DNA from: an uncultured Bacteroidota bacterium
GTDB taxonomy: Bacteria; Bacteroidota; Bacteroidia; Flavobacteriales; Flavobacteriaceae
NCBI GenBank assembly: GCA_902509675.1
Contig: CABWYN010000004.1
Span: forward strand, 1-58,336
Direction: 5' to 3'
Length of the DNA: 58,336 nt
Positions 9,988 through 19,436 of the stretch are shown here, in pieces (the first letter of the stretch is position 1; each line of letters begins with the position of its first letter). The translations under genes and the position numbers were made by a program. A model generated the notes under the pieces. It worked only from the letters and a program-made list of their open reading frames with translations, had not been told where the DNA came from and made no database searches.

Positions 9988-10635
9988 TCATGGGCTTAAT
10001 CTTTCTTTTTTCCATTTATTATTAATTAAGCTATATCTAATTCTGTCATGAAGACGATTATCTCCGCCTTGCCAAAACTCATATTCTACCGGAATAACAC
10101 AAAATCCACCCCAATTTTCAGGTCTGGTAATTTTTTTTTCTGAAAATTCTGTAATTAACTGATTAAATTTTTCTTCTAAAACAGTTCTTGACGATATAAC
10201 CGAACTCTGATTTGATGAAACTAGTGCCCCAATTTTACTACCAAAGGGTCTGGAATTAAAGTAATCATCGCTGATTTTAGATGAAGTTTTATTTGCAACT
10301 CCTTTTATAATTACTTGTCTTTCTAATTCTTCCCAAAAAAAAGAAATACAAACTTTATTATTTTTTAATATTGATATTGATTTATTACTGTTATAATTAG
10401 TAAAAAAAATAAAACCAATGTCTGAGTAGAACTTTAATAAAACCACCCGGTTTTTTGGAAAACCATGATCATCGATAGTTGATAAGGTCATGGCATTTGT
10501 TTCAGAGCCATCATTTGAAGAATGTACCTCGTTAAACCATTCGTCAAATAAAATAAGGGGAGAATCAGAAACTAACTCCTCATTTAATATATTTTTAGAA
10601 TAAGTTTTTCTAAAATTACTGATATCTCTTTTCAT
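9988..10635 (-). CDS. pdxH: Pyridoxamine 5'-phosphate oxidase
   Basis: AMTLSTIDDHGFPKNRVVLLK...FTNYNSNKS...RPENWGGFCVIPVEYEFWQGGDNRLHDR. Confidence 0.95.
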   Translation of the reverse strand: MKRDISNFRKTYSKNILNEELVSDSPLILFDEWFNEVHSSNDGSETNAMTLSTIDDHGFPKNRVVLLKFYSDIGFIFFTNYNSNKSISILKNNKVCISFFWEELERQVIIKGVANKTSSKISDDYFNSRPFGSKIGALVSSNQSSVISSRTVLEEKFNQLITEFSEKKITRPENWGGFCVIPVEYEFWQGGDNRLHDRIRYSLINNKWKKERLSP

Positions 10636-10666
10636 TATCCAAATTTATAAATTTATAACCTAATTA

Positions 10667-11572
10667 TTAAATATCTAATTTTCTTCCCTCTTTGGATAGG
10701 GATACATTGTTAAATATTTGTTTTACTTCACCTAAAAAATCATCGTAATAATCATAACGAGAGGAGAAATGACCAATTAATAGCTTTTTTACATTAGCCT
10801 TTAATGCGAGTTGACCCGCATCTTTCGTAGTTGAATGATGTGTGCTAGACGCTTTATCTCTGTGCTTTTCTAAGAATGTTGTTTCACAATACAACAAATC
10901 AACTTCTTTAATTAAATTTAGATAAGATTCACTGTAAGCTGTATCACTACAATACGCATATGATTTTGGTTTATCTCCGTTACTTGTTACGTCTAAATAG
11001 TTTATTTCAACGCCATATTTATTTACAACATTATGTCCCTTGGTAAGCTTATTAAAAAATATTTTATTTATGTTATTTTCTATAGCTTTATCTAACAATA
11101 ATTTTCTTCTCTTTTTTTTCTCTTTAATCAAAAATCCATTTGTATAAACCGAATGGGTTAACGGGATTGTATGTATAGAGTAACAAGAATCATCTTTGAT
11201 AATTTCAGAGGAATTAGATTTCAAACCTTTGAGTTTTAAATTATAACTCAATTTTAGATTTGTATACTTTAAATGGGCTTGAATAATTTTTAAAACTGAA
11301 ACGGGACAATATACTTCAAGATCTTTATCTCTTCTTAAAAGAGATAAAGTTGTAATTAACCCAATCAACCCAAAAAAATGATCGCCGTGTGCATGTGAAA
11401 TTAAAATAACTTCAATTTTTGAAAATTTTATTTTATTTTTTCTTAGTTGAAATTGAACCCCTTCACAACAATCGATTAAAATATATTTATTACATACTTC
11501 TAATAAATGTGATGATGAGTATTTATTTAGTTTTGGAAGAGCCCCTTGAGAACCTAATATTGTTAAATTCAA
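10667..11572 (-). CDS. rnz: Ribonuclease Z
   Basis: MBL motif SHAHGDHFFGLIGL; C-terminal HHSTTKDAGQLALKANVKKLLIGHFSSRY. Confidence 0.93.
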   Translation of the reverse strand: MNLTILGSQGALPKLNKYSSSHLLEVCNKYILIDCCEGVQFQLRKNKIKFSKIEVILISHAHGDHFFGLIGLITTLSLLRRDKDLEVYCPVSVLKIIQAHLKYTNLKLSYNLKLKGLKSNSSEIIKDDSCYSIHTIPLTHSVYTNGFLIKEKKKRRKLLLDKAIENNINKIFFNKLTKGHNVVNKYGVEINYLDVTSNGDKPKSYAYCSDTAYSESYLNLIKEVDLLYCETTFLEKHRDKASSTHHSTTKDAGQLALKANVKKLLIGHFSSRYDYYDDFLGEVKQIFNNVSLSKEGRKLDI

Positions 11573-12501
11573 TGATTAATATTTTTTTTAGCTAATAAAT
11601 ATATAACAGCCATCCTTATGGCTACCCCGTTTTCTACCTGGTCTAGAATGATTGAGTTTTTAGAATCAGCAACTTCACTGGTAATCTCCACCCCTCTATT
11701 AATCGGACCAGGGTGCATTATAACAATTTCTTTATTTAATTTATTTAGTCTTTCTTTAGTTAAGCCATAGTATTTCCTGTACTCCCTTACAGAAGGAAAA
11801 AAGCTTTCTGACATTCTTTCATTTTGAAGTCTTAACATATTAGCTACATCACACCATTTTAAGGCTTTATCAAGGTTACTTTCAACTTTCACTCCTAATT
11901 CTTCAATATATTTAGGTATTAAAGTGTTTGGGCCACAAACAGAAACATTAGCACCTTGTAATTGAAGAGCGAATATATTAGACAAAGCCACACGACTATG
12001 TAAAATATCTCCAACTATAAGTATATTTTTATTTTTTAAACTTCCTATTTCTTGTCGTATTGAATAAGAATCTAGTAAAGCCTGTGTTGGGTGCTCGTGG
12101 GCACCATCTCCAGCATTTATAATTGTTGCATCAACTTCATTAGATAACAAATGAGGTGCTCCGGGATTTGAATGTCTTATTACTACCATATCAACTTTCA
12201 TTGCAAGTATATTATTTACAGTATCTATTAGAGATTCCCCTTTTTTTACAGAGGATTGTGATGATGAAAAGTTTAAGATATCAGCAGAAAGTCTTTTTTC
12301 AGCCAGCTCAAAGGATAATTTTGTTCTTGTGGAATTTTCAAAAAATAAATTAGCGATTGTAACATCTCTCAATGATGGAACTTTTTTAATTGGCCTATTA
12401 ATAACCTGTTTGAAATTATCTGCAGTTTTAAAAATAAGCTCTAAATCATTCAGATTTAAATACTTTATACCTAATAAATGATTTACACTTAAGCTATTCA
12501 T
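11569..12501 (-). CDS. pyrB: Aspartate carbamoyltransferase catalytic subunit
   Basis: FFENSTRTKLSFELAEKRL; INAGDGAHEHPTQALLD; HPGPINRGVEI. Confidence 0.96.
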   Translation of the reverse strand: MNSLSVNHLLGIKYLNLNDLELIFKTADNFKQVINRPIKKVPSLRDVTIANLFFENSTRTKLSFELAEKRLSADILNFSSSQSSVKKGESLIDTVNNILAMKVDMVVIRHSNPGAPHLLSNEVDATIINAGDGAHEHPTQALLDSYSIRQEIGSLKNKNILIVGDILHSRVALSNIFALQLQGANVSVCGPNTLIPKYIEELGVKVESNLDKALKWCDVANMLRLQNERMSESFFPSVREYRKYYGLTKERLNKLNKEIVIMHPGPINRGVEITSEVADSKNSIILDQVENGVAIRMAVIYLLAKKNINH

Positions 12502-13033
12502 TTTCTATGTATATATAGTTTCCTAATTTATTATCATCCCAACAAACATTGACTTTTTGATTATCATAAACATCTACTTGAATCCCTTTGTAATCTGGTT
12601 GAATCGGTAATTCTCGACTATATCTCCTATCGACCAAAACTAATAATTCAATCGATTTAGGCCTGCCAAAAGTCTCAATTGCTGTTAATGCGGCTCTTAT
12701 TGTTCTTCCCGTGTAAAGCACATCATCGATAAACACTACCTGTTTATCTTCAACTAATAGTTTGAAATCAGTACTGTTAGGTAATAAAACATCCTCATTT
12801 CTCCTAAAATCATCTCTAAAAAAAGTAATATCTAAATATCCGTAACTAATATTTGAAACATCATGATTATCCTTTAAAATGTTAACAATAATATCACATA
12901 GCTCTTTTCCTCTAGGTTGTAGTCCTACCAAAACGGTATCTTTAAAATCATTGTGGTTTTCGGTTAATTGACAAGCAAGTCTATCTACAGAAATTCTTAA
13001 TTGCTTATCATCAAGTAGGATAGTTTTGTTCAT
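12494..13033 (-). CDS. pyrR: Bifunctional pyr operon regulator / uracil phosphoribosyltransferase
   Basis: PRTase motif VVFIDDVLYTGRTIRAAL; VGLQPRG; overlaps pyrB. Confidence 0.94.
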   Translation of the reverse strand: MNKTILLDDKQLRISVDRLACQLTENHNDFKDTVLVGLQPRGKELCDIIVNILKDNHDVSNISYGYLDITFFRDDFRRNEDVLLPNSTDFKLLVEDKQVVFIDDVLYTGRTIRAALTAIETFGRPKSIELLVLVDRRYSRELPIQPDYKGIQVDVYDNQKVNVCWDDNKLGNYIYIENE

Positions 13034-13059
13034 TTTTGCCGGAATACGAAATTTAATTT

Positions 13060-13094
13060 AAAAAAAAAGCCTTTCAATTGAAAGGCTTTTTTTT
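13060..13094 (-). terminator. Intrinsic terminator downstream of rpsA
   Basis: AAAAAAAAAGCCTTTCAATTGAAAGGCTTTTTTTT, a perfect inverted repeat directly after the rpsA stop (13096). Confidence 0.88.
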
Positions 13095-13095
13095 A

Positions 13096-14985
13096 TTATT
13101 TTCCATCCATTTTATCTTTGAGCTCTTGCAATTGTTCATTTGCATCACCTAATGTGTTTTTGGATGATTCTTTATCTTCCTTCATTTTCTTGGTCATTAC
13201 CTTTTTATTCATTTCTTCAACATCTCTGAAAGTTTGAGTATGAGATAAAACTACCCTTTTTGTGTCTTTATTAAATTCAATCACTTTAAAGTCAGCAGTT
13301 TCACCTTTTTGAAGTTTACTTCCATCATCTTTTATCATATGTCTAGAAGGAATAAAAGCAACAACATCTTCATTAAATTGAACAGTAGCTCCTTTGGGTA
13401 CAATTTCTGTTACTTCAGAATTGTGAATTGAATCTAATGAAAACTCAGATTCATATTTATTCCATGGATTTTCCGTTAACTGTTTGTGACCTAAACTTAA
13501 TTTTCTGTTATCAACATCTAGTTCCAAAACAACAACTTCAATATTTTCACCCGTATTACAAAATTCTCTAGGATGTTTAATTTTCTTAGTCCATGAAAGG
13601 TCAGAAATATAAATTAAACCGTCAACTCCTTCTTCAAGCTCTACAAAAACACCAAAATTGGTAAAGTTTCTAACAATACCTTTATGTTTAGAATCAACAG
13701 GATATTTTTTGGTAATGTCTGTCCAAGGATCTGGAGTTAGCTGTTTAACACCAAGAGACATTTTTCTGTCCTCTCTGTCAAATGTTAGGATTTTTGCTTC
13801 TATTTGATCACCAACATTGAAAAAGTCTTGAGCTGATCTTAAATGAGTTGACCATGACATTTCAGAAACATGAATTAAACCTTCAACACCTTCAGAAATC
13901 TCAACAAATGCTCCATAATCAGCTATAACAACAACTTTACCTTTCACTACATCCCCCACCTTCACATCATCAGCTAGCGCTTCCCACGGATGCTTACTTA
14001 ATTGCTTAAGGCCTAGTTGAATTCTTGATTTATCTTCGTCAAAATCTAGAATAACAACTTTAATTTGCTCATCAAGTTCTACGATTTCATTTGGATGATT
14101 AATTCTAGACCAAGATAAATCCGTAATGTGAATTAAACCGTCAACACCACCAAGATCCATAAATACTCCGTAAGAAGTAATGTTTTTAACAACTCCTTCT
14201 AAAATTTGACCTTTTTCCAGTTGTTTGATTATCTCTTTTTTCTGTAATTCAATATCTGCCTCAATTAAAGCTTTATGTGAAACTACAACATTTTTAAATT
14301 CGTGATTTATTTTAACAACCTTAAACTCCATTGTCTTATTTACGTATTGGTCATAATCTCTAATTGGCTTTACATCAATCTGAGAGCCAGGTAAAAAGGC
14401 TTCAATTCCAAAAACATCTACAATCATCCCGCCTTTTGTTCTACATTTAACGAAACCATTAACGATTTCCCCAGTATCATGAGCGTTGTTAACTCTTTCC
14501 CAAGCTTTAATAACTCTCGCTTTTCTGTGAGATAAAATTAACTGGCCAGTGGCATCCTCTCTGATATCAATTAAGACATCTACCTTGTCACCTACTGCTA
14601 AATTAGGATTATATCTAAATTCATTTAGAGATATAACGCCTTCAGATTTAGCATTGATATCTATTATAGCCTCCCTTTCAGTCATGTAAGCAACTGTTCC
14701 TTCAACTACATTATTAGTTAAAGTTTCAACAAAGTTTTCCTCGACTAATTTTTCAAATTCTTCAATTTGTTTATCGTCAACTTGATCAATACCTTCTTCA
14801 TAATTGTGCCAATCAAAGTCTGACAAATTAATTTTTTGTTCGGGTATTTCCTCAGTAGTAATCGATGGTAATTCTTCTTTATTTTGTGATGTAACCTCTG
14901 TAGTATCTTCCGTTACAACTTGTACGTCTACTGAATCTTTTGTAGTTGCTTCAGTAGATTCTTTTTTTTCTGCTTTTTTAGGCAT
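13096..14985 (-). CDS. rpsA: 30S ribosomal protein S1 (ORF track 5' end 15006; MPKKAEKK start at 14985 preferred)
   Basis: Tandem S1 repeats: GVFMDLGGVDGLIHITDLSW, GAFVEISEGVEGLIHVSEMSW, GVFVELEEGVDGLIYISDLSW. Confidence 0.95.
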   Translation of the reverse strand: MPKKAEKKESTEATTKDSVDVQVVTEDTTEVTSQNKEELPSITTEEIPEQKINLSDFDWHNYEEGIDQVDDKQIEEFEKLVEENFVETLTNNVVEGTVAYMTEREAIIDINAKSEGVISLNEFRYNPNLAVGDKVDVLIDIREDATGQLILSHRKARVIKAWERVNNAHDTGEIVNGFVKCRTKGGMIVDVFGIEAFLPGSQIDVKPIRDYDQYVNKTMEFKVVKINHEFKNVVVSHKALIEADIELQKKEIIKQLEKGQILEGVVKNITSYGVFMDLGGVDGLIHITDLSWSRINHPNEIVELDEQIKVVILDFDEDKSRIQLGLKQLSKHPWEALADDVKVGDVVKGKVVVIADYGAFVEISEGVEGLIHVSEMSWSTHLRSAQDFFNVGDQIEAKILTFDREDRKMSLGVKQLTPDPWTDITKKYPVDSKHKGIVRNFTNFGVFVELEEGVDGLIYISDLSWTKKIKHPREFCNTGENIEVVVLELDVDNRKLSLGHKQLTENPWNKYESEFSLDSIHNSEVTEIVPKGATVQFNEDVVAFIPSRHMIKDDGSKLQKGETADFKVIEFNKDTKRVVLSHTQTFRDVEEMNKKVMTKKMKEDKESSKNTLGDANEQLQELKDKMDGK

Positions 14986-15134
14986 AGTAAAAAATTTGTA
15001 TCTCAAGATTTAAACTGATTTAACACATAAACCTTGAAAGGTGTTAATAAATATATCAATCTTTTGCTTCAGTTTTAGTGACAAAAGGCATGCGAAAATA
15101 AAAAATATTCTTAAAAAAACCTTACTACGGAGAA

Positions 15135-15824
15135 TTAAAGTTTAATTTTTTGATTAATTAATGCTAAAATTTTAGCTAACTGATCCTCAATGCTTAGGTA
15201 ACTATTATCTATAACAACGGCATCTTTTTCTATAATTAAAGGTGAGTCTTTTCTTGTGGTATCCAAATCGTCTCTTACAAGAATATTTTCTAAAACATCT
15301 TCAAAATTCACTGTTTCACCATCATTAATCATTTCATTATGTCTTCTTTTAGCTCGAATATCGGGGGAAGCAGTTAGAAAAAGTTTAATATCTGCATCGG
15401 GAAATACAACAGAACCAATATCTCTACCGTCCATTACAACTCCTTTAGTTCTATCGATATTTCGTTGTAATTTCACCATTTCTTTTCGGATTTCTGGAAC
15501 AGCAGCTATTAGGCTTACCTTCTGAGAAACCCTGAGGCTTTTGATTTCATTTTCAATATTTTTTTTATTTAAATAAATTTCGGAAATGGACTTATTTTCA
15601 TTTTTTTTAAAATATATCTTATTTTCTTTCAATTTTTTAATGAATTTATTAATGTCTAAATCAATTAGCTCTAGAAGATTGTTCTCAATAGCATAAAGGG
15701 TAACTGCTCTATACATTGAGCCTGAATTAATATATAAGTACCCTAATGACTTTGCAAGTTTCTTTGCAATAGAACTTTTACCTGTTGATGCATGGCCATC
15801 GATGGCGATAGTAAGTTTGCCCAT
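15135..15824 (-). CDS. cmk: Cytidylate kinase
   Basis: IAIDGHASTGKSSIAKKLAKSLGYLYINSGSMYRAVTLYA; VVMDGRDIGSVVFPDADIKLFLTAS. Confidence 0.95.
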   Translation of the reverse strand: MGKLTIAIDGHASTGKSSIAKKLAKSLGYLYINSGSMYRAVTLYAIENNLLELIDLDINKFIKKLKENKIYFKKNENKSISEIYLNKKNIENEIKSLRVSQKVSLIAAVPEIRKEMVKLQRNIDRTKGVVMDGRDIGSVVFPDADIKLFLTASPDIRAKRRHNEMINDGETVNFEDVLENILVRDDLDTTRKDSPLIIEKDAVVIDNSYLSIEDQLAKILALINQKIKL

Positions 15825-16852
15825 TAATTTAAATCTATAAGAAGACCTACAAAATTGACGTTCGAAGCGCTTGAAAATCTTGCATGGCTATAATTAAAGC
15901 GAAGTTTGTTAAATTTCATCCCAAATCCAAAAGATATTCCTGAAAAATTTCTTTGCTCCAGAATCTTTAATTCTTCCGATCTTCTGAAATTGTAACCCAG
16001 TTGAAAAGTAAATACTGACTCCGGAAACACTTCCACACCGATTATTGTATGTCTTAATATTTCATTTATAAAGGAAATTTTCTCTTCAGTTACATTTCCG
16101 TCAAGATCGGTAACGATTCGAGAGGGGTTAGACAAACCTATCGGCCATTTTTGAATATTTTCCAATGTTAAATGCCATTTTACAGGTGCATTTTCTAATC
16201 TCTGAGAAAAGCCTAAATTAATCTCAAAGGGCAATTGCTCTCTAACTTCATCGTAAGCTTTGATTTGAAAACCAACGTTTCTAAAAACCAAAGACATGTT
16301 AACATCATTTTGATCTCTGTAAAAAAATCCAAAATCTGTAGCTATTCCAAATGAATTATATTGCTCAAATGTTGATGTAATCAATTTAATATTAGCTCCA
16401 AATCGTATAGGCAGGTTTCGAACATCATTGGCATAACCAACTGAAAAAACAGATTCATTTCCAGTGAATTCTGATGTGAAACTCCCAAATTCATCATAAC
16501 CATCAAAGTCACCATAATTTATATAGGAGAATCCAAAATGTAATGTATTACCTCTATTGTCAAGTGTATATGCATATGATAGAGAACCAAAAGAGATATC
16601 TGAAAAGTAACTGAAATAATTTATACTTAAAACATTATCCATTTCTGGATTTATAGTAGAAGGGTTATATATTCCTGTTGTAACATCACTTCCTTGGTTG
16701 GTTATTACTTTTCCCCCAAGTGCCAACTGTCTTGGCGAACTTGAAATATTTAAAAACTGATAAGTAGATTCTCCAGCAGTTTGACTTAGTGTTTCCACTT
16801 GAATCGCAATACAAATAAGAATAGCAAGTATACCCCCTCTTTTAATATTCAT
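15824..16852 (-). CDS. porQ: Type IX secretion system protein PorQ
   Basis: Signal peptide then ESTYQFLNISSSPRQLALGGKVIT; beta-barrel-like; directly adjacent to cmk. Confidence 0.88.
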   Translation of the reverse strand: MNIKRGGILAILICIAIQVETLSQTAGESTYQFLNISSSPRQLALGGKVITNQGSDVTTGIYNPSTINPEMDNVLSINYFSYFSDISFGSLSYAYTLDNRGNTLHFGFSYINYGDFDGYDEFGSFTSEFTGNESVFSVGYANDVRNLPIRFGANIKLITSTFEQYNSFGIATDFGFFYRDQNDVNMSLVFRNVGFQIKAYDEVREQLPFEINLGFSQRLENAPVKWHLTLENIQKWPIGLSNPSRIVTDLDGNVTEEKISFINEILRHTIIGVEVFPESVFTFQLGYNFRRSEELKILEQRNFSGISFGFGMKFNKLRFNYSHARFSSASNVNFVGLLIDLN

Positions 16853-16881
16853 AAAATCAAAACTACAATAAAGATTATTTA

Positions 16882-19332
16882 TTATAAATTCTTGTGATTT
16901 TTAACCTTTAGTTTTGTTAATGCTAATTTAATAACCTCACTCATATCTGTAACATAATGGAACTTAAGTCCCTTAATATACTTTTTATTAATTTCATCAA
17001 TATCAGCTTTATTCTGCTTACAAAGTATAATCTCTTTGATCTTGGCTCTTTTGGCAGCAAGAATTTTTTCTTTAATACCTCCTACTGGCAGTACTTTACC
17101 TCTTAATGTTATTTCACCTGTCATTGCTAATCTAGATTTTATCCTTTTTTGAGTGAATAAAGAAACCAGGGAAGTTAACATTGCGATTCCTGCACTAGGT
17201 CCATCCTTTGGAGTTGCACCTTCTGGAACATGAATATGAATATTATATTTATCAAAGATTTCAGGATCAATTCCAAATTCGTTAGAATTAGACTTTATAT
17301 ATTCTAAGGCTATTGTTGCAGACTCGGTCATGACCTTTCCTAGATTTCCTGTAATTGTCAATTTCCCCTTGCCTTTTGTTAGAATAGATTCGATAAAAAG
17401 TATGTCTCCTCCTACTCTAGTCCATGCCAAGCCGGTAACAACTCCAGCAATATCATTTGTCTCATATTCATCTTTGAGTAATTTAGATGATCCTAAAATG
17501 GTAGTTAAATCTTTAATGGAGATATTTGGGTCATAAGTAGTTTCAGTAGCTATATTTTTAGCACAAAATCTTACAATCTTTGCAATATTTTTTTCTAATC
17601 CTCTAACACCAGATTCTCGAGTATAACCTTCAATTACCTTTTCCATTATCTTACTACTAATTAGAAGTTGTTTCTTGGTTAATCCATGTTCTTTTATTTG
17701 TTTAGGAAGAAGAAACTTTTTTCCAATTTGTATTTTATCTTCAGTTGTATAACCACTAACATTGATTATTTCCATTCTATCTAATAATGCTGGTTGTATG
17801 TTTGATAAATTATTGGAAGTAGCTACAAACATTACCTTGGAAAGATCAAAACCTTTTTCTAAATAATTATCATAAAAATCATTGTTTTGCTCAGGATCTA
17901 ACACCTCTAGCATGGCAGAAGACGGATCTCCAACATTGGATGAAGTCAATTTATCAATTTCATCAAGAACAAAAACAGGATTTGATGTATCTGCTTTTTT
18001 GATGTTTTGAATGATCCTTCCTGGCATTGCACCAATATAAGTTTTTCTATGCCCTCTAATCTCAGCTTCATCTCTTAGACCTCCAAGGGAAATTCTTACA
18101 TATTTTCTTCCTATTGCCTCGGCAATAGATTTTCCTAATGATGTTTTACCTACACCTGGAGGACCTTGAAGACACAGAATTGGAGATTTCATATCTTTTC
18201 TTAGCTTTAACACTGCCAAGTACTCAATAATTCTTCTCTTAACATCTTCTAATCCAAAATGATCTCTATTTAATATTTTTTTTGCCTTTATTAAATCGAA
18301 TTTATCCTCGGAAAACTCATTCCAAGGCAGATCTAGTAATAAATCTAGATAATTCCTTTGCACCGAATATTCAGAAACCTGAGGATTCATTCTTTGGAGC
18401 TTAGAAAGTTCTTTTTCAAAATGTTTTTTAATTTCACCGTCCCAATTCTTAGTTTTAGCTCTTTTTTTCATTTCATCAATCTCCGAATCATGGTTTACAC
18501 CGCCAAGTTCCTCCTGAATTGTTTTCATTTGTTGATGTAAAAAGTATTCTCTCTGTTGTTGACTTAAATCATTTTGAACCTTAGACTGAATATCATTCTT
18601 TATTTTTAATTTCTTATACTCCACATTCATATGCTTTAAAGTTTTTAAAGCTCTTTTTTGCAAATCATTTGTTTGTAGTAGTAACTGCTTATCTTTAACT
18701 GGAAGATTTAAATTTGAGGAGACAAAATTTATTAAAAAAGACTTGCTTTCAATATTCTTAATTGCAAAAGATGCCTCGGAGGGAATGTTTGGATTTCTCT
18801 TGATTATTTCTAAGGATAAATCTTTTATTGAGTCTATTGTTGCTGAAAATTTAGAATTTGAGTTTCCAGGATTTTCTTCAGGATAGTCAATTATATTAGA
18901 AGTAATGTAAGGAGTTTCTGAAAGTACTCTTTCAATTTGAAATCTCTTTTTCCCTTGTATGATAACAGTCGTATTACCGTCAGGCATTTGGAGGACTTTT
19001 AATATTTTAGCTACTGTTCCGGTTGTGTAAATATCTTTTAGTTTGGGATCCTCAATATTTTCATCTTTTTGTGCTACAACGCCGATAAGTTTATTAAAAT
19101 TATTTGCATCCTTAATAAGCTTAATTGATTTATCTCTAGAAGCTGTTATTGGAATTACAACTCCCGGAAATAAAACCGTATTTCTCAGTGACAGTATCGG
19201 TAAGGTTTGAGGAAGCTCTTCTTTACTTATTTCAATTTCATCTTCTGGTGTCATCAAAGGGATCAACTCAGAATTTTCATCAAGATCTTGGGCTGACAAA
19301 TTGTCAATATTAAATAGATTTTTTTTATACAT
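16882..19332 (-). CDS. lon: Endopeptidase La (ATP-dependent protease Lon)
   Basis: GPPGVGKTSLGKSIAEAIGRKYVRISLGG; catalytic PKDGPSAGIAM. Confidence 0.97.
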   Translation of the reverse strand: MYKKNLFNIDNLSAQDLDENSELIPLMTPEDEIEISKEELPQTLPILSLRNTVLFPGVVIPITASRDKSIKLIKDANNFNKLIGVVAQKDENIEDPKLKDIYTTGTVAKILKVLQMPDGNTTVIIQGKKRFQIERVLSETPYITSNIIDYPEENPGNSNSKFSATIDSIKDLSLEIIKRNPNIPSEASFAIKNIESKSFLINFVSSNLNLPVKDKQLLLQTNDLQKRALKTLKHMNVEYKKLKIKNDIQSKVQNDLSQQQREYFLHQQMKTIQEELGGVNHDSEIDEMKKRAKTKNWDGEIKKHFEKELSKLQRMNPQVSEYSVQRNYLDLLLDLPWNEFSEDKFDLIKAKKILNRDHFGLEDVKRRIIEYLAVLKLRKDMKSPILCLQGPPGVGKTSLGKSIAEAIGRKYVRISLGGLRDEAEIRGHRKTYIGAMPGRIIQNIKKADTSNPVFVLDEIDKLTSSNVGDPSSAMLEVLDPEQNNDFYDNYLEKGFDLSKVMFVATSNNLSNIQPALLDRMEIINVSGYTTEDKIQIGKKFLLPKQIKEHGLTKKQLLISSKIMEKVIEGYTRESGVRGLEKNIAKIVRFCAKNIATETTYDPNISIKDLTTILGSSKLLKDEYETNDIAGVVTGLAWTRVGGDILFIESILTKGKGKLTITGNLGKVMTESATIALEYIKSNSNEFGIDPEIFDKYNIHIHVPEGATPKDGPSAGIAMLTSLVSLFTQKRIKSRLAMTGEITLRGKVLPVGGIKEKILAAKRAKIKEIILCKQNKADIDEINKKYIKGLKFHYVTDMSEVIKLALTKLKVKNHKNL

Positions 19333-19436
19333 ACATAAAAATAATTAGTGTATTTAAATAGCTTGTATCTGTAAAATGACAGTTTTACTAAAAACTACAC
19401 TATATATAATTCAACTACTATGCCATTCAAAAATTA

